DNA of 64,000 nucleotides. It comes from Pannonibacter phragmitetus_B (GTDB taxonomy: Bacteria > Pseudomonadota > Alphaproteobacteria > Rhizobiales > Stappiaceae). Below are positions 45,044 through 55,287 of this stretch, in pieces. The translations under genes were made by a program, and so were the position numbers. How positions within the stretch are numbered: position 1 is the first letter of the stretch; each line of letters begins with the position of its first letter. The DNA lies in the NCBI RefSeq assembly GCF_050510895.1, contig NZ_JBNINT010000001.1, positions 930,001 to 994,000 on the forward strand, read 5' to 3'. The notes beneath the pieces were generated by a model, which searched no databases, was not told the DNA's origin, and saw nothing but the letters and a program-made list of their open reading frames with translations.

Positions 45044-46513
45044 ATGCAGCTAGGAACACTTGCGGCGGGCACAGGCACCGCCGTGCCAGATGAGACCCTC
45101 ATGATCGGGGGACTGACCTCGGACAGCCGGGCGGCTGGGCCGGGCTTTTTGTTTTTGCGCTCGGCGGAGTGCAGGCCCATGGTGCACGCTTTGCAGCAAA
45201 GGCTGTGGAGCAGGGTGCTGCGGCTGTCTTGACGGATGCTGAGGGCGCGGCACTGATCGAGGCTGATGGCGGTGTCCCGGCGCCAGTGATCGTTGCTGCG
45301 AGATCCGCGTCTGGCTCTTGCGAAGATGGCGGCGCGTTTCCACGGCCGCCAGCCGGAAACGATGGTGGCCGTCACCGGCACCAGCGGCAAGACGTCCGTT
45401 GCCTATTTCGTCCGGCAGATTTTCCAGCGCTGCGGCCATAATGCAGCCAGCCTTGGCACGCTTGGGACAGTGACAGCCTCCGGCACCAGCTACGGCGGCC
45501 TGACCACGCCGGATCCGGTTTCCCTGCATGCCGAACTGGCGAAGCTGGCTGATGCCGGTGTCACCCATGCGGCCATGGAAGCTTCGAGCCACGGGCTTGA
45601 TCAATACCGTCTGGATGGTGTGGAGCTGGTGGCTGCCGGTTTCACCAATCTTGGCCGTGATCACATGGATTATCACGCCACCGAAGAGGAATACCTGCAG
45701 GCCAAGCTGCGTCTCTTCCGTGAGCTTCTGCCTGCCGGGGGCACCGTGGTGGTGGATCCTGCACAGAACAAGGCGGACCGTGTTCTGGCGGTTGCCGGAG
45801 AACGTGGCCAGCAGGTGCTGACCGTCGGCGAGCGGGGCAGGGATCTTCATCTGCGCAATGTTCAGTTCAGCGGTTTCAGCCAGGTTCTGACGATCGACAC
45901 CCCGCGCGGTGAGTACAAGGTTTCGCTGCCGCTTGCCGGTCATTTCCAGGTGTCCAACGCGCTTGTTGCTGCTGGTCTTGCCATTGCCGCAGGCGAGGCG
46001 CCGGGGGCTGTCATGCGGGCGCTGGAGACGCTGGAAGGGGCGCCGGGGCGCCTGGAATTGGTGGGCCGCAAGGATAATGGTGCTCTCTGCTTCGTAGATT
46101 ATGCCCACAAGCCTGACGCCGTGGACAATGCGCTGGCCGCTCTGCGCCCCTTCACCACGGGACGGCTCATTGTGGTTGTCGGTGCGGGCGGCGACCGGGA
46201 TGCGGGCAAGCGTCCTCTTATGGGAGAAGCAGCAAGCCGCCGCGCCGATGTGGTCATCGTCACTGACGACAACCCCCGAACGGAAGACCCTGCTCTCATC
46301 CGCAAGGCTGTCATGGCAGGCGCTCCGGGCGCACTGGAGATTGGCGACCGGGCGGAGGCCATTGCAACGGCCGTTTCCATGCTGGAAAGCGGGGATGTCC
46401 TGTGTGTGGCTGGAAAGGGTCACGAAACGGGCCAAATCGTCGGCAAGACGGTGCTCCCGTTCTCGGATCATGATGCGGTTCGCACCGCGCTTGCACAAGG
46501 AGCCCGGTCATGA
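45044..46513 (+). CDS. murE: UDP-MurNAc-tripeptide synthetase MurE, frame broken twice
   Basis: MurE adds the third residue of the stem peptide; the DNPR motif (VIVTDDNPRTED) points to meso-diaminopimelate. Repaired length is 489 residues, with the P-loop AVTGTSGKTSVAYFV. Break 1 is in the T runs at 45146-45156 (one base missing; repaired PGFLFFALGG or PGFFVFALGG). Break 2 is near 45301 (one base too many; repaired VAADPRLALAKMAARF). The start is ATG 45044, since the ten residues before it are not family-like. The stop overlaps the murF start. Confidence 0.92.
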
Positions 46514-47940
46514 GCGCACCGCTCTGGACCCTAGATGCCTTTTTGGCCGCAACTCACGGCGAAGCCCGCGGAGAGCCGCAGGCCGAAATCACCGGCATTT
46601 CGATCGACAGCCGTACCATCACGCCCGGTGAGGCTTTCGTCGCCATCGTCGGAGACCGGCTGGACGGGCATGACTATGTGGCCAAGGCGCTGGAGGCAGG
46701 TGCCTCACTGGCGCTGGTTGCCAGGCACAAGCTGGTCGATCTGCCCAGGGACGGCCGCTACGTGGTGGTGGATGATCCGCTGGAGGCCTTGCGCGATCTC
46801 GGACGCGCCGCCCGGGCCCGTACCCATGCGCGGATCGTGGCTGTTACCGGCTCTGTCGGCAAGACCGGCACCAAGGAGGCGCTGCGCCTCGCCCTTGGCC
46901 GTTCTGGCAAGGTTCACGCATCGGCAGCTTCCTTCAACAATCACTGGGGCGTGCCGCTGACGCTGGCGCGCATGCCGGAAGATACCGAGTTTGGCGTCTT
47001 TGAAATCGGCATGAACCATGCCGGCGAAATCACGCCGCTGGTGCAGATGGTGCGCCCGCATGCGGCCATCATCACAACGGTGCAGGCCGTACATCTGGAG
47101 TTCTTCGGCTCGGTTGAAAAGATCGCGCAGGCCAAGGCCGAGATCTTCCTCGGGCTGGAGCCGGGCGGCCTTGCCATCCTGAACCGGGACAATGATCAGT
47201 TTGACCTGCTGACGTTCCTGGCCAAGACGGCCGGTGTGGAGCGTATTCAGACCTTTGGTGAGGCCGAGGGCTGCGACGCGCTTCTGGAGAATTATGCGGT
47301 GCAGACCGGGTCGTCCTCCATTCAGGCGCAGGTGCTCGGGCATGAGATCACCTACAAGATCGGCGCGCCAGGCAAGCACCTTGTCCGCAACAGTCTCGCG
47401 GTGCTGCTGGCTGTCTGCGAGCTTGGAGCCGATCTGGCGCTGGCCGGTCTGGCTTTGGCCGAGCTCTCGGCTCCGAAGGGGCGCGGCGCCCAGACCCGGC
47501 TGAAGCTGCCGGGCGGTGAAGCCGTGCTGGTAGACGAAAGCTACAACGCCAATCCTGCGTCCATGCGCGCCGCCCTCAGCGTGCTTGGCGGCATGCTGGC
47601 TGCAGCGCCGGGCCGCAAGATTGCGGTGCTTGGCGATATGCTGGAACTGGGCGATGCTGCTGAACAGCTGCATGCCGATTTGATTGGCCCCGTCGAAGAC
47701 TGCGGAGCAGATCTGGTCTATTGCTCGGGCCCGCTGATGCACGCATTGTGGGAGCGGCTGCCGCGCGAGAAGCGCGCCGTCTATGCCGAGCAATCCTCAG
47801 CGCTGACCGAGCGCCTCAAGGATGAGCTGCGCCCTGGCGACATCATCATGATCAAGGGTTCCCTCGGGAGCCGAATGGGCCCCCTTGTGGAAGCGCTCAA
47901 GCAGGAATATCCCGCAGCGGATGAAGTGGCTTCGGCCTGA
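46510..47940 (+). CDS. murF: UDP-MurNAc-tripeptide D-Ala-D-Ala ligase MurF
   Basis: MurF adds D-alanyl-D-alanine, finishing the UDP-MurNAc pentapeptide. The 476-residue product has the ATP loop VTGSVGKTGTKEALRLAL, FEIGMNHAGEI and VDESYNANPASMRAAL, diagnostic for MurF. It starts on an ATGA overlap with murE behind AAGGAGC. Confidence 0.96.
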   Translation: MSAPLWTLDAFLAATHGEARGEPQAEITGISIDSRTITPGEAFVAIVGDRLDGHDYVAKALEAGASLALVARHKLVDLPRDGRYVVVDDPLEALRDLGRAARARTHARIVAVTGSVGKTGTKEALRLALGRSGKVHASAASFNNHWGVPLTLARMPEDTEFGVFEIGMNHAGEITPLVQMVRPHAAIITTVQAVHLEFFGSVEKIAQAKAEIFLGLEPGGLAILNRDNDQFDLLTFLAKTAGVERIQTFGEAEGCDALLENYAVQTGSSSIQAQVLGHEITYKIGAPGKHLVRNSLAVLLAVCELGADLALAGLALAELSAPKGRGAQTRLKLPGGEAVLVDESYNANPASMRAALSVLGGMLAAAPGRKIAVLGDMLELGDAAEQLHADLIGPVEDCGADLVYCSGPLMHALWERLPREKRAVYAEQSSALTERLKDELRPGDIIMIKGSLGSRMGPLVEALKQEYPAADEVASA

Positions 47941-47949
47941 GGAATCCAA

Positions 47950-49035
47950 ATGTTCTATCTTCTCGGTGAACTGTCCGGCCAGATTTCTGCGCTGAACGTC
48001 TTCAAGTACATCACCTTCCGCACGGGCGGTGCCATCATGACGGCGCTGTTTTTCGTGTTCCTGTTCGGGCCGCGCATCATTGCGGGCTTGCGCCTGCGCC
48101 AGGGCAAGGGCCAGCCCATCCGTGAAGACGGGCCGCAGAGCCACCTTCTGACCAAGAAGGGCACGCCGACCATGGGCGGGCTGATGATCCTCTCCGGGCT
48201 CATCGTCTCCACACTGCTGTGGGCGGACCTGCGCAATCCCTATGTCTGGATCGTGCTTTGGGTCACCGTCGGTTTCGGCGCCATCGGCTTTTATGATGAC
48301 TATCTGAAGGTCACGAAGGCGACACACAAGGGCTTCAGCGGCAAGGCCCGGCTTGGTATCGAGTTTCTGATTGCAGGCGGAGCGGCCCTGGCCGTGGCCA
48401 TGCTGGACAAGGGCACCTTTGCCACGTCCATCTCCTTCCCCTTCGTGAAGGACCTGCTGCTCAACCTTGGCATCTTCTTCATCCCCTTCGCTGCCTTCGT
48501 CATTGTCGGAGCCGGTAACGCGGTGAACCTGACAGACGGGCTGGATGGGCTGGCCATTGTGCCAGTGATGATCGCCTCGGCTACATTTGCGCTCATCGCC
48601 TATCTTTCGGGCAACGCGGTCTTTGCCGAATATCTGCAGATCCACCACGTGCCAGGCACGGGCGAGCTTGCGGTCATCTGCGGTGCGGTGATTGGTGCAG
48701 GGCTTGGCTTCCTCTGGTTCAACGCGCCGCCGGCGGCCATCTTCATGGGTGACACGGGTTCGCTGTCGCTCGGCGGCATGATTGGCGCCATCGCCGTCGT
48801 GACCAAGCACGAGATCGTGCTTGCCATCGTTGGCGGGCTGTTCGTGCTGGAGGCCGTGTCCGTGATCGTGCAGGTGGCGTCCTTCAAGATGACTGGCAAA
48901 CGTGTGTTCCGCATGGCGCCGATTCATCATCATTTCGAGCAGCTGGGCTGGACCGAGTCTCAGGTGGTGATCCGCTTCTGGATCATCGCCGTGGTTCTCG
49001 CACTTGTCGGCCTTGCCACTCTGAAGCTGAGGTGA
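47950..49035 (+). CDS. mraY: Phospho-MurNAc-pentapeptide transferase MraY
   Basis: MraY transfers phospho-MurNAc-pentapeptide to undecaprenyl phosphate, giving lipid I at the inner membrane. The 361-residue, ten-helix protein has GFYDDYLKVT, GNAVNLTDGLDGLAIVP, GDTGSLSLGGMIGAIA and the C-terminal MAPIHHHFEQLGWTESQVV. It follows murF after nine bases. Confidence 0.97.
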   Translation: MFYLLGELSGQISALNVFKYITFRTGGAIMTALFFVFLFGPRIIAGLRLRQGKGQPIREDGPQSHLLTKKGTPTMGGLMILSGLIVSTLLWADLRNPYVWIVLWVTVGFGAIGFYDDYLKVTKATHKGFSGKARLGIEFLIAGGAALAVAMLDKGTFATSISFPFVKDLLLNLGIFFIPFAAFVIVGAGNAVNLTDGLDGLAIVPVMIASATFALIAYLSGNAVFAEYLQIHHVPGTGELAVICGAVIGAGLGFLWFNAPPAAIFMGDTGSLSLGGMIGAIAVVTKHEIVLAIVGGLFVLEAVSVIVQVASFKMTGKRVFRMAPIHHHFEQLGWTESQVVIRFWIIAVVLALVGLATLKLR

Positions 49036-49042
49036 GGCGGTC

Positions 49043-50443
49043 ATGATCCCGGTCACCTGTTTCAAGGGAAAAAGGATAGCGCTCTTCGGGCTTGGCGGCT
49101 CGGGCCTCTCCAGTGCGCTGGCACTGAAGGCTGGCGGTGCGCATGTCACCGTCTGGGACGACGCGCCCGCGCGCAATGATCTTGCGCGCTCCAAAGGCCT
49201 CGAGGCCCGCGATCTGGCAGAGCTCGACTGGCACGGCCTGTCAGCCCTCGTGCTGTCTCCCGGCGTGCCGCTGACACATCCCGAACCGCACTGGACGGTG
49301 GCGCTGGCGCGGGAAGCGGGCGTCGAAGTCATCGGCGATATCGAACTGTTCGCCCGTGAGCGTGCGCTCGTCTGCCCCGATGCGCCCTTGATCTGCATCA
49401 CCGGTACCAATGGCAAGTCCACCACCACGGCCCTGACGGCGCATCTGCTGAAGTCGCTGGGCCGTGATGTGCAGATGGGCGGCAACATCGGGACACCGGT
49501 GTTCGACCTCGCCCCGCTCGCGGTCGACCGGCATTATGTCATCGAGTGCTCGTCCTATCAGATCGACCTTGCCCCCGGTCTCGCCCCTACGGCCGGCATT
49601 CACATGAACCTGTCACCGGATCATCTCGACCGGCACGGGACCATGGAGAACTATGCCGGCATCAAGGAGCGGCTGGTTGCAGCTGCCCGTACGGCGGTCG
49701 TCGGCGTGGATGACGAAATGAGTGCTGCCATTGCCGACCGGCTGGAAGCTGCCGGGCACGATGTGCGCCGCATTTCCGGTTATCAGACACAGAAACATGG
49801 CGTCTTTGCCCGTGATGGCCTGCTGATCTGCGCTGACAATGGTACGGAAACCGTCATTGCTGATTTGTCGCGTGCGCCGTCTCTGCGGGGCCAGCACAAT
49901 GCACAGAACGCGGCAGCGGCCTGTGCAGCCCTGCTGTCGCTTGGTGTGATGCCCCAGGAACTGGCTGCCGGACTGGAGAGCTTCCCCGGCCTCAAGCACC
50001 GGATGCAGATCATCGCCCGCCATGAAGGCACGCTTTTCGTCAACGACAGCAAGGCGACCAATGCCGATGCCACGGCCTGGGCGCTGGCGAGCTATCCCCG
50101 GCTTTACTGGATCGCAGGCGGCAAGCCGAAGTCGGGTGGTATCGAGCCGCTGGGCGAGTTCTTCCCGCGTATTGTCCGGGCTTATCTGATCGGCGAGGCT
50201 GCCGAGGAGTTTGCCCGCACGCTGGACGGTAAGGTACCCTACGAGATCAGCGGCACGCTGGACGTTGCGGTGCAGCGGGCTGCGGCGGATGCTGCGCTCG
50301 ACCCGCAGTCCGAAAAGGTCGTCATGCTGTCCCCGGCCTGTGCGTCGTTTGATCAGTATCCGAATTTTGAAGTGCGTGGTGATGCGTTTGCCGCAAGTGT
50401 CCAGGCGCTGCTGACGGTGCCGGAAAAGACGGAGGATGCCTGA
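49043..50443 (+). CDS. murD: UDP-MurNAc-L-Ala D-Glu ligase MurD
   Basis: MurD adds D-glutamate to UDP-MurNAc-L-alanine. The 466-residue product has a Rossmann start (RIALFGLGGSGLSSALALKA), the ATP loop ITGTNGKSTTTALTAHLL, and AAARTAVVGVDD through VNDSKATNADATAWAL. It sits between mraY and ftsW as in most dcw clusters, and its last base is the first of ftsW. Confidence 0.96.
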   Translation: MIPVTCFKGKRIALFGLGGSGLSSALALKAGGAHVTVWDDAPARNDLARSKGLEARDLAELDWHGLSALVLSPGVPLTHPEPHWTVALAREAGVEVIGDIELFARERALVCPDAPLICITGTNGKSTTTALTAHLLKSLGRDVQMGGNIGTPVFDLAPLAVDRHYVIECSSYQIDLAPGLAPTAGIHMNLSPDHLDRHGTMENYAGIKERLVAAARTAVVGVDDEMSAAIADRLEAAGHDVRRISGYQTQKHGVFARDGLLICADNGTETVIADLSRAPSLRGQHNAQNAAAACAALLSLGVMPQELAAGLESFPGLKHRMQIIARHEGTLFVNDSKATNADATAWALASYPRLYWIAGGKPKSGGIEPLGEFFPRIVRAYLIGEAAEEFARTLDGKVPYEISGTLDVAVQRAAADAALDPQSEKVVMLSPACASFDQYPNFEVRGDAFAASVQALLTVPEKTEDA

Positions 50444-51614
50444 TGGTTTCTCGCGCTGATCGTGGTGTTCTGGCGGAGTGGCTGTGGACGGTTGACCACA
50501 TTCTTCTCGCGCTTTTCGTCCTGCTCATGATCGGCGGCGTGGTGCTGTCCTTTGCCGCGAGCCCTCCTGTGGCCGAGCGCATCGGTGTTGAAAGCTATTA
50601 TTTCGTCAAGCGGCAAGCCATGTTCCTGCCTCTGGCGCTAATCGTGCTGTTCAGCGTGTCTCTGATGTCACCGCGAATGGTGCGCCGGGGAGCCTTGCTG
50701 CTCTTTTGCGTGTCGCTTGCGCTTCTTGTGGCCACGCTGTTTGTCGGCGCTGAAGTGAAGGGCGCCCGGCGCTGGATCAACATCGCCGGTTTTTCGGTTC
50801 AGCCCTCCGAGTTCCTCAAGCCTGCCTTCGTCGTTCTGGTCGCCTTCCTTCTGTCGGAAAGCGGGCGGCGGCGCGAGGTGCCGGGCATGGTGCTCTCCGC
50901 CTTGCTGTTTGTCATGTGTGCGGCACTGCTGGTTGCGCAGCCAGATTTCGGTCAGACCATGCTGATCGGCTTGGTCTGGGGCGGCTTGTTCTTCATGAAC
51001 GGCCTGCCGTGGATCGCCATTATAGCCCTGGGGGCTTGGGTGTTGCCGGGCTGACATCGGCCTATTTCATGCTGCCGCACGTGACAGCACGTGTGAACCG
51101 CTTCCTTGATCCAGAATCCGGCGATACCTACCAGATCGACCGGGCACGTGAGGCATTTCTGTCCGGCGGCTGGTTTGGCAAGGGGCCGGGCGAGGGCATC
51201 GTCAAGCGCGGCCTGCCGGACAGTCACACCGATTTCATCTTTGCCGTGGTGGCTGAGGAATTCGGCATCATCGTTTGCATGCTGCTTGTCTCGCTCTTCG
51301 CCTTTATCATCCTGCGTGGTCTGCGTAATGCGGGCCGGGATCAGGATGCTTTTTCGCGGTTGGCGACGGCTGGGCTTACGATCATGTTCGGCCTGCAGGC
51401 GACGATCAACCTGATGGTGAACCTCAACCTCATGCCCGCCAAGGGCATGACGCTGCCCTTCATTTCCTACGGCGGTTCGTCGTTGCTTTCGACGGCGCTG
51501 ACGGCGGGCTTCATTCTGGCCCTGTCACGCCGCAAGCCGCGGCCTCTGCACAGCGACAGAGTGACGGTTGCCCGCGTACAGCCCTCGCAGATCATCCAGC
51601 CGGGTATTCAATGA
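50443..51614 (+). CDS. ftsW: Septal glycosyltransferase FtsW, frame broken by one base
   Basis: FtsW is a SEDS-family polymerase that works with FtsI at the septum. Repaired length is 390 residues with about ten helices, and family motifs QPSEFLKPAFVVLVAFLL, VAQPDFGQTMLIGLVWGG and FISYGGSSLLSTAL. The break is in GGGGG (51030-51034): the frame ends falsely at WVLPG, and one more G gives LGGLGVAGLTSAYFML. GGAGG precedes the ATG. The stop overlaps the murG start. Confidence 0.93.
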
Positions 51615-52729
51615 GCAAGACCGTTCTCCTGACTGCCGGCGGAACCGGTGGTCATCTGTTCCCTGCCGAAGCGCTGGCGCATGAACTGGTGCGTCGGGGC
51701 TGGACTGTCGATCTGGCGACGGATGAGCGGGCCGACCGCTACGGAACGAGCTTTCCGGCCCGGGAGGTCCATATCATTGCCTCCGAGACCTTGCGCTCGA
51801 AGTCACCTGTTGCCCTGATCAAGACGGTTCTGAGCCTGGCCCGTGGCACGTTGCAGGCCCGCCGTGTCATCCGGCAGATCAGGCCTGCCGTTGTGGTTGG
51901 CTTCGGCGGATATCCCACCTTTCCGCCGATGATGGCGGCGCGGCTGACGGGCGTGCCGTCTATCTTGCATGAGGCCAATGCGGTGATGGGCCGGGCCAAC
52001 CGGATGCTGGCCAAGGGTGTCACCCGTGTGGCTACCAGCCTGACGCTGGTCAATCCGGATGCAGCCGTTGCCCCGAAGATCCGCGAGACAGGCAACCCCG
52101 TGCGCCCGCCGGTGGTCGATGCTGCCAGCGTGCCTTATGCGGTGCCACAGGCTGGCGGCGCTTTTCACTTGCTGGTCTTCGGCGGCTCGCAAGGGGCGCG
52201 TTTCTTTTCCGATGTCATGCCGGAAGCGGTGAAGCTTCTGTCCCCGGAACACCGCGCCCGGCTCAGGCTGGTGCAGCAGTGCCGTCCAGAAGACATGGAA
52301 CGTGTGAAAGCCGCGTTCGAGGCGCTTGGGCTTTCGGCGGAGCTCGCGCCGTTCTTCCGCGACATGCCAGCGAGGATTGCCGCATCCCATCTCGTCATCT
52401 GCCGCTCCGGCGCGTCTTCCGTCAGCGAGTTGTCCGTCATTGGCCGCCCGTCGATCCTCGTGCCGCTGCCCAATGCGCTGGATCAGGACCAGAGCAACAA
52501 TGCCCGGGTGCTGGAAGCCGTGGGCGGGGCCTGGCCGGTGGCGCAGAAGGACCTGACGCCGCAGCGCCTTGCCGAAGAACTCACCCGGCTCATGGATGAG
52601 CCATCCACCCTTCAAGCCGCCGCCGCCGCCGCGCGCGGGCAGGGCAAGCCCGATGCGGTTGCCCGCCTTGCCGATCTGGTGGAAGAGACCGCTGGCGCAT
52701 ACACAACAGACAAAGGAGACCGCGCATGA
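51611..52729 (+). CDS. murG: Lipid I GlcNAc transferase MurG
   Basis: MurG adds GlcNAc to lipid I, making lipid II, on the inner face of the membrane. The 372-residue product starts with LLTAGGTGGHLFPAEALAHE, the glycine loop, and has VGFGGYPTFPPMMAARLT, FGGSQGARFFSDVMPEA, CRSGASSVSELSVIGRPSIL and LPNALDQDQSNNARVLEA. ATGA overlap on both sides. Confidence 0.97.
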   Translation: MSKTVLLTAGGTGGHLFPAEALAHELVRRGWTVDLATDERADRYGTSFPAREVHIIASETLRSKSPVALIKTVLSLARGTLQARRVIRQIRPAVVVGFGGYPTFPPMMAARLTGVPSILHEANAVMGRANRMLAKGVTRVATSLTLVNPDAAVAPKIRETGNPVRPPVVDAASVPYAVPQAGGAFHLLVFGGSQGARFFSDVMPEAVKLLSPEHRARLRLVQQCRPEDMERVKAAFEALGLSAELAPFFRDMPARIAASHLVICRSGASSVSELSVIGRPSILVPLPNALDQDQSNNARVLEAVGGAWPVAQKDLTPQRLAEELTRLMDEPSTLQAAAAAARGQGKPDAVARLADLVEETAGAYTTDKGDRA

Positions 52730-54140
52730 AGATGCCGCGTGAATTGGGGCCGGTGCATTTTGTCGGCATCGGGGGCATCGGGATGAGCGGCATTGCCGAA
52801 GTGCTGCATACCCTCGGTTACACCGTTCAGGGCTCGGACATGTCCGAGAGTGCCAATGTGCTGCGCCTGCGCGAGAAGGGCATTCCGGTCTTCATCGGTC
52901 ACAAGGCGGAGAACCTTGGCGGGGCCGAGGTTCTGGTCGTTTCCTCCGCCATCAAGCGCGACAATCCGGAGCTGATCGCCGCCCGCGAGAAGCTGATCCC
53001 GGTGGTCCGCCGCGCCGAAATGCTGGCAGAGCTGATGCGCTTCAAGCAGGCCATCGCCATCGGCGGCACTCATGGCAAGACGACGACTACCTCACTGGTG
53101 GCAGCGCTGCTTGAGGCTGGCGGCATGGACCCGACCGTGATCAACGGCGGCATCATCAACGCCTATGGCACCAATGCCCGTATGGGTGACGGCGAGTGGA
53201 TGGTGGTGGAAGCGGACGAAAGCGACGGCACCTTCGTCAAGCTGCCTGCCGACATTGCCATCGTCACCAATATCGACCCGGAGCATCTCGACCATTACGG
53301 CGATTTCGCCGGAGTGCGTGCGGCCTTCCGCCACTTCGTTGAGAACGTGCCTTTCTACGGCTTTGCCGTCATGTGCCTTGACCACCCGGAAGTGCAGACG
53401 CTCGTTGGCCAGATCGAGGACAAGCGCATCGTCACCTATGGCACCAACCCGCAGGCAGACGTGCGCTTTGCGGATGTTTCTATCGCGGGGGAAGTCCCGC
53501 TTCCGTGTCATCCTGCAAAACCGCCGGTCAGGCGAAAGCGAAGTGATTGATGATCTGATGCTGCCCATGCCGGGTCTGCACAACATCTCCAATGCCACGG
53601 CAGCCATTGCGGTGGCAAACCGGCTGGGTATCTCAGCAGATGCCATCCGCAAGGGGCTTGCAGGTTTTGGCGGCGTCAAGCGCCGCTTCACCCACACGGG
53701 CAGCTGGAACGGTGCCGAGTTCTTCGATGACTACGGCCACCATCCGGTGGAAATCCGCGCCGTGCTGAAGGCTGCGCGTGAATCGGCAAAGGGCAGGGTG
53801 GTTGCCGTGGTGCAGCCGCACCGCTACACCCGCCTCGCCAGCCTGTTCGAGGACTTCTCTACCTGCTTCAACGATGCGGACACGGTGATCGTGGCTCCGG
53901 TCTATGCCGCAGGCGAGCAGCCCATCGCGGGCATTGACCGGGACAGCCTGGTCTCCAACCTCAAGACCCACGGCCACCGTTCCGCCATTGCGCTGGAGGG
54001 GCCGGAAGCTCTGGCCGGTGTCATCGCGGATCTCGCCAAGCCGGGCGATTACGTTGTCTGCCTTGGGGCAGGCAACATCACCCAGTGGGCGCATGCGCTG
54101 CCGGGCCAGCTGGAAGCCCTTGGCAAGGGAGAGGGCGTGA
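52726..54140 (+). CDS. murC: UDP-MurNAc L-Ala ligase MurC, frame broken once or twice
   Basis: MurC adds L-alanine to UDP-MurNAc. Motifs: VGIGGIGMSGIAEVLHTLGY, IAIGGTHGKTTTTSLVAALL, VEADESDGTFVKLPADIAIV and VVQPHRYTRLASLFEDF. Break 1 is in GGGGG (53487-53491), one G too many or two too few; repaired reading SIAGGKSRFRVILQ or similar. As read, the frame then runs into murB without a stop. A second length error near 54119-54121 (CTTG for CTG) would end MurC at TGA 54138-54140 as EALARERA, with a GTGA overlap onto murB. That gives 470-471 residues, the family length. A real MurC-MurB fusion is less likely. Confidence 0.88.
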
Positions 54141-55090
54141 GCTTTCCCGATCTTCTGGAAAGCCTTGGCTCCCGGCTTGAGGGGCTGCGCGGCAAGCTAA
54201 CGGCCAATCAGCCGCTGTCCGCAGTCACCTGGCTGCGGGCAGGCGGACCGGCGCAGCTGCTGTTCCAGCCGGCGGACGAAGAGGATCTGGCGCAGTTCCT
54301 GTCTGTGCTGCCGGAGGAAATCCCGGTTCTGACCATCGGCCTCGGTTCCAACCTGCTGGTGCGCGATGGTGGCATCGAGGGTGTTGTAATCCGTCTTGGC
54401 GCGCGCGGTTTCGGTGCCGTTGAGGTGCTCGATGGCGGGCGCATCCGTGCGGGCGCTGCCGTGCCGGACAAGCGGCTGGCGGAATCGGCGGCAGAAGCCG
54501 GAATCGGCGGCTTTTCCTTCTACACCGGCATTCCCGGTGGCGTCGGCGGCGCACTGCGCATGAACGCCGGAGCCCATGGCACGGAAACCTGCAACCGTCT
54601 GGTGGAAGTCACCGCGATTGACCGCAAGGGCTCGCGTCATGTGCTGAGCAATGCGGATATGGGTTACACCTACCGGCACAGTTCCGCAGCTCCCGGCCTG
54701 ATCTTTACCAGTGCGGTCTTTGAAGGCCCGGTCGAGGATGAGGCGAAGATCCGTGCTGAGATGGCCGAGGTCGTTGCCCACCGTGAGCGGGCTCAGCCGA
54801 TCCGTGAAAAGACCGGCGGCTCCACCTTCAAGAACCCTCCGGGCAATTCTGCCTGGAAGGTGATCGACGCTGCGGGATGCCGCGGGCTGACCGTCGGCGG
54901 GGCGCAGATGTCGGAAATGCACTGCAATTTCATGATCAACACCGGCACGGCGACAGGTCACGATCTGGAGCTTCTGGGCGAAACCGTCCGCCGCCGCGTG
55001 CGTGACCATTCGGGCGTCGAACTCGAATGGGAAATCAAGCGCCTTGGGCAGTTCATGCCCGGTGAGGCGATCACCCCATTTCTGGATTGA
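54137..55090 (+). CDS. murB: UDP-N-acetylenolpyruvoylglucosamine reductase MurB
   Basis: MurB is the FAD enzyme that reduces enolpyruvyl-UDP-GlcNAc to UDP-MurNAc. From GTG 54137 (GGGAGAGGGC before it) the product has 317 residues. The FAD domain is IGLGSNLLVRDGGIEGVV, GGFSFYTGIPGGVGGALRMN and the catalytic region GSTFKNPPGNSAWKVIDAAG. It is in the same frame as murC as read, but I judge it a separate gene. It is followed by a 197-base gap and ddlB. Confidence 0.93.
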   Translation: MSFPDLLESLGSRLEGLRGKLTANQPLSAVTWLRAGGPAQLLFQPADEEDLAQFLSVLPEEIPVLTIGLGSNLLVRDGGIEGVVIRLGARGFGAVEVLDGGRIRAGAAVPDKRLAESAAEAGIGGFSFYTGIPGGVGGALRMNAGAHGTETCNRLVEVTAIDRKGSRHVLSNADMGYTYRHSSAAPGLIFTSAVFEGPVEDEAKIRAEMAEVVAHRERAQPIREKTGGSTFKNPPGNSAWKVIDAAGCRGLTVGGAQMSEMHCNFMINTGTATGHDLELLGETVRRRVRDHSGVELEWEIKRLGQFMPGEAITPFLD

Positions 55091-55287
55091 GGGGAGTGGC
55101 GGGGCGAATTCAGCCCTGCCCCGGATTTCCACAGCCTCAGACGCGTCTGCTGCCGCTGTTGTTGCATTTGAATCACACAGTGCAGGCAACAGGGGGTTAA
55201 TACATTCCTTAACGGCTTGGTTAACGTTTCCTTACCAATTTGGGCAGCATCTTATGGGCTCACGTTTGTCTGAGTGAGTCGGTGGAA
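55091..55287. promoter_or_regulatory. Intergenic region before ddlB with TTAA cluster
   Basis: The only sizeable gap inside the dcw cluster. TTAA occurs at 55197, 55209 and 55221, and TTAA-CGTTTCC-TTAC (55221-55235) is near the CtrA consensus TTAA-N7-TTAA. GANTC sites lie at 55170-55174 and 55276-55280. A second promoter for ddlB-ftsQ-ftsA-ftsZ is likely here, possibly under cell-cycle control. Confidence 0.45.

Noticed and set aside
54137..55090. A natural MurC-MurB fusion protein
   Set aside because: murB has its own ribosome site and GTG start, the GTGA overlap reproduces its neighbours' style, and the repaired MurC has the right length. Kept as a finding because it cannot be excluded.
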